In this document: one piece after another, positions 63,512 through 64,000 of the stretch | Position numbering within the stretch: the stretch's first letter is position 1 | Layout of the letters: each line of letters opens with the position of its first letter | Origin: Planctomycetota bacterium | GTDB taxonomy: Bacteria; Planctomycetota; UBA8742; UBA2392 | Assembly: GCA_020425605.1 (NCBI GenBank) | Contig: JAGQRH010000001.1 | Span: forward strand, 1-64,000 | DNA: 64,000 nucleotides | Direction of reading: 5' to 3' | Translations under genes and position numbers: made by a program | Notes under the pieces: generated by a model | The model's database searches: none | What the model was told of the DNA's origin: nothing | The model's input: the letters and a program-made list of their open reading frames with translations, nothing else

Positions 63512-64000
63512 CGGGAGCTTTCCAGGGTAGCGGGTTCATCAGCTTGCGGTCGCCGTGCACGAACTTGTCGTGGCACTGGATGCAGGTGGCCGTCATGGTG
63601 ATGTAGTGGGCTTTGATTTCATCGGTGCTGTTCTTGGCAGCGCTTTCGGCAATCGCACGACCGTGACGCTCGATGGTGCGGAAGACCTCGACTTGCTCAT
63701 TGGCGATCTTGTGGATGACCTGCGTCGTCGTCATTACGCCCTCGACGTTGTGCTGCTCGATGGAAGTGATCGCCGTCGAGAGGTTGCGCAACATGGTGAA
63801 CATGATCTGAAGGAAGTTGTTCGGCGCCGAAAGCGTGATGCCTTCGCTGGTGGCGTCGGGGTTGGTGTAGCCGCGCTCAAACCAGGCCTCAATCGTGTTG
63901 GCGCGGAAGCCACGGGTCTGCAGTGACCAGTTCTCGGCGTGGCAGTCGGTGCAGCAACTCCAGACGCGCTCGGACGCGTAGCGCGCTTCAAACCAGTCTT
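63501..64000 (-). CDS. Di-heme c-type protein, 5' end off the window
   Basis: C-terminal 166 residues only; the reading frame stays open to the right edge. Two CxxCH heme-binding motifs: CTDCH near the right edge (within SCCTDCHAEN) and CIQCH (TATCIQCHDKFVHG) near the end. A helical stretch (NFLQIMFTMLRNLSTAITSI) lies between. Probably a periplasmic multiheme cytochrome or cytochrome-c'-like protein. Ends 11 bases inside the lipoprotein gene. The remaining part, including other hemes or signal peptide, cannot be judged. Confidence 0.75.
   Translation of the reverse strand, partial: DWFEARYASERVWSCCTDCHAENWSLQTRGFRANTIEAWFERGYTNPDATSEGITLSAPNNFLQIMFTMLRNLSTAITSIEQHNVEGVMTTTQVIHKIANEQVEVFRTIERHGRAIAESAAKNSTDEIKAHYITMTATCIQCHDKFVHGDRKLMNPLPWKAPDEK

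Overview
The window looks like chromosomal DNA of a Gram-negative, GC-rich bacterium, most probably a member of the Planctomycetota. This is inferred from a DUF1549-type planctomycetal protein with a CAQCH motif (40754-42451), several GspE-N/MshEN and FHA/serine-protease proteins, lysine-rich coiled-coil proteins, lipid A synthesis (lpxB), sigma-54 (rpoN), and nested intergenic repeats of a kind common in that phylum. There is no rRNA, tRNA, CRISPR array or prophage that I can see. Gene density is high, with only a few gaps above 300 bp (43226-43830, 55979-56373, 61192-61604, and about 300 bp before dnaB and after 5949).

Layout. 1-3080 is an accessory patch: a REP-associated tyrosine transposase (RAYT) running off the left edge, several copies of its palindromic REP sequence (two 116-bp direct copies and one inverted half copy), a wrecked DDE transposase, a truncated gene and three lower-GC orphan genes. 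3083-8520 holds an outer-membrane barrel protein, a long membrane-anchored helical protein, a stand-alone MshEN protein and a striking HU/receiver/RsbW-type ATPase fusion. 8547-10694 is a divergent pair: a bacterial eRF1-like (baeRF/Vms1-like) protein and a NhaR-type LysR regulator. 10804-14630 encodes a giant coiled-coil protein split by an A10 run. 14799-16265 has three tandem small secreted paralogs, then dnaB.

18175-32468 is mostly housekeeping and signalling: two paralogous membrane diguanylate cyclases flanking an esterase lipoprotein, an XRE-cupin regulator and mscL; then a peroxiredoxin, typA/bipA, a MarR regulator divergent from a fatty-acid desaturase, an inositol-phosphatase-family enzyme, and a metallo-beta-lactamase-fold hydrolase. 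32471-42451 holds a glycosyltransferase, an ECF sigma factor coupled to a PilT-like ATPase, a full GspE/PilB ATPase, a TerB-like/PH-like/HNH protein, an FHA-transmembrane-coiled-coil-trypsin protein and the DUF1549 protein.

43831-51647 holds lon divergent from an AsmA-like protein, then recR-rpoN overlapping by 4 bp. 51857-64000 carries secreted or lipoprotein genes, a CAP-domain lipoprotein, a radical SAM enzyme followed by lpxB and a leucine-rich-repeat protein, a hairpin-rich intergenic region (61241-61516), and a minus-strand operon (di-heme c-type protein, lipoprotein, HD hydrolase, receiver-like protein) that runs off the right edge.

The best candidates for something undescribed are the HU/receiver/anti-sigma-type ATPase fusion with its MshEN neighbour, the baeRF-NhaR pair, the TerB-PH-HNH protein, the tandem TFYE/GSRC family, the A10 slippage site and the hairpin array. 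I see no complete, clearly novel defence or biosynthetic system.
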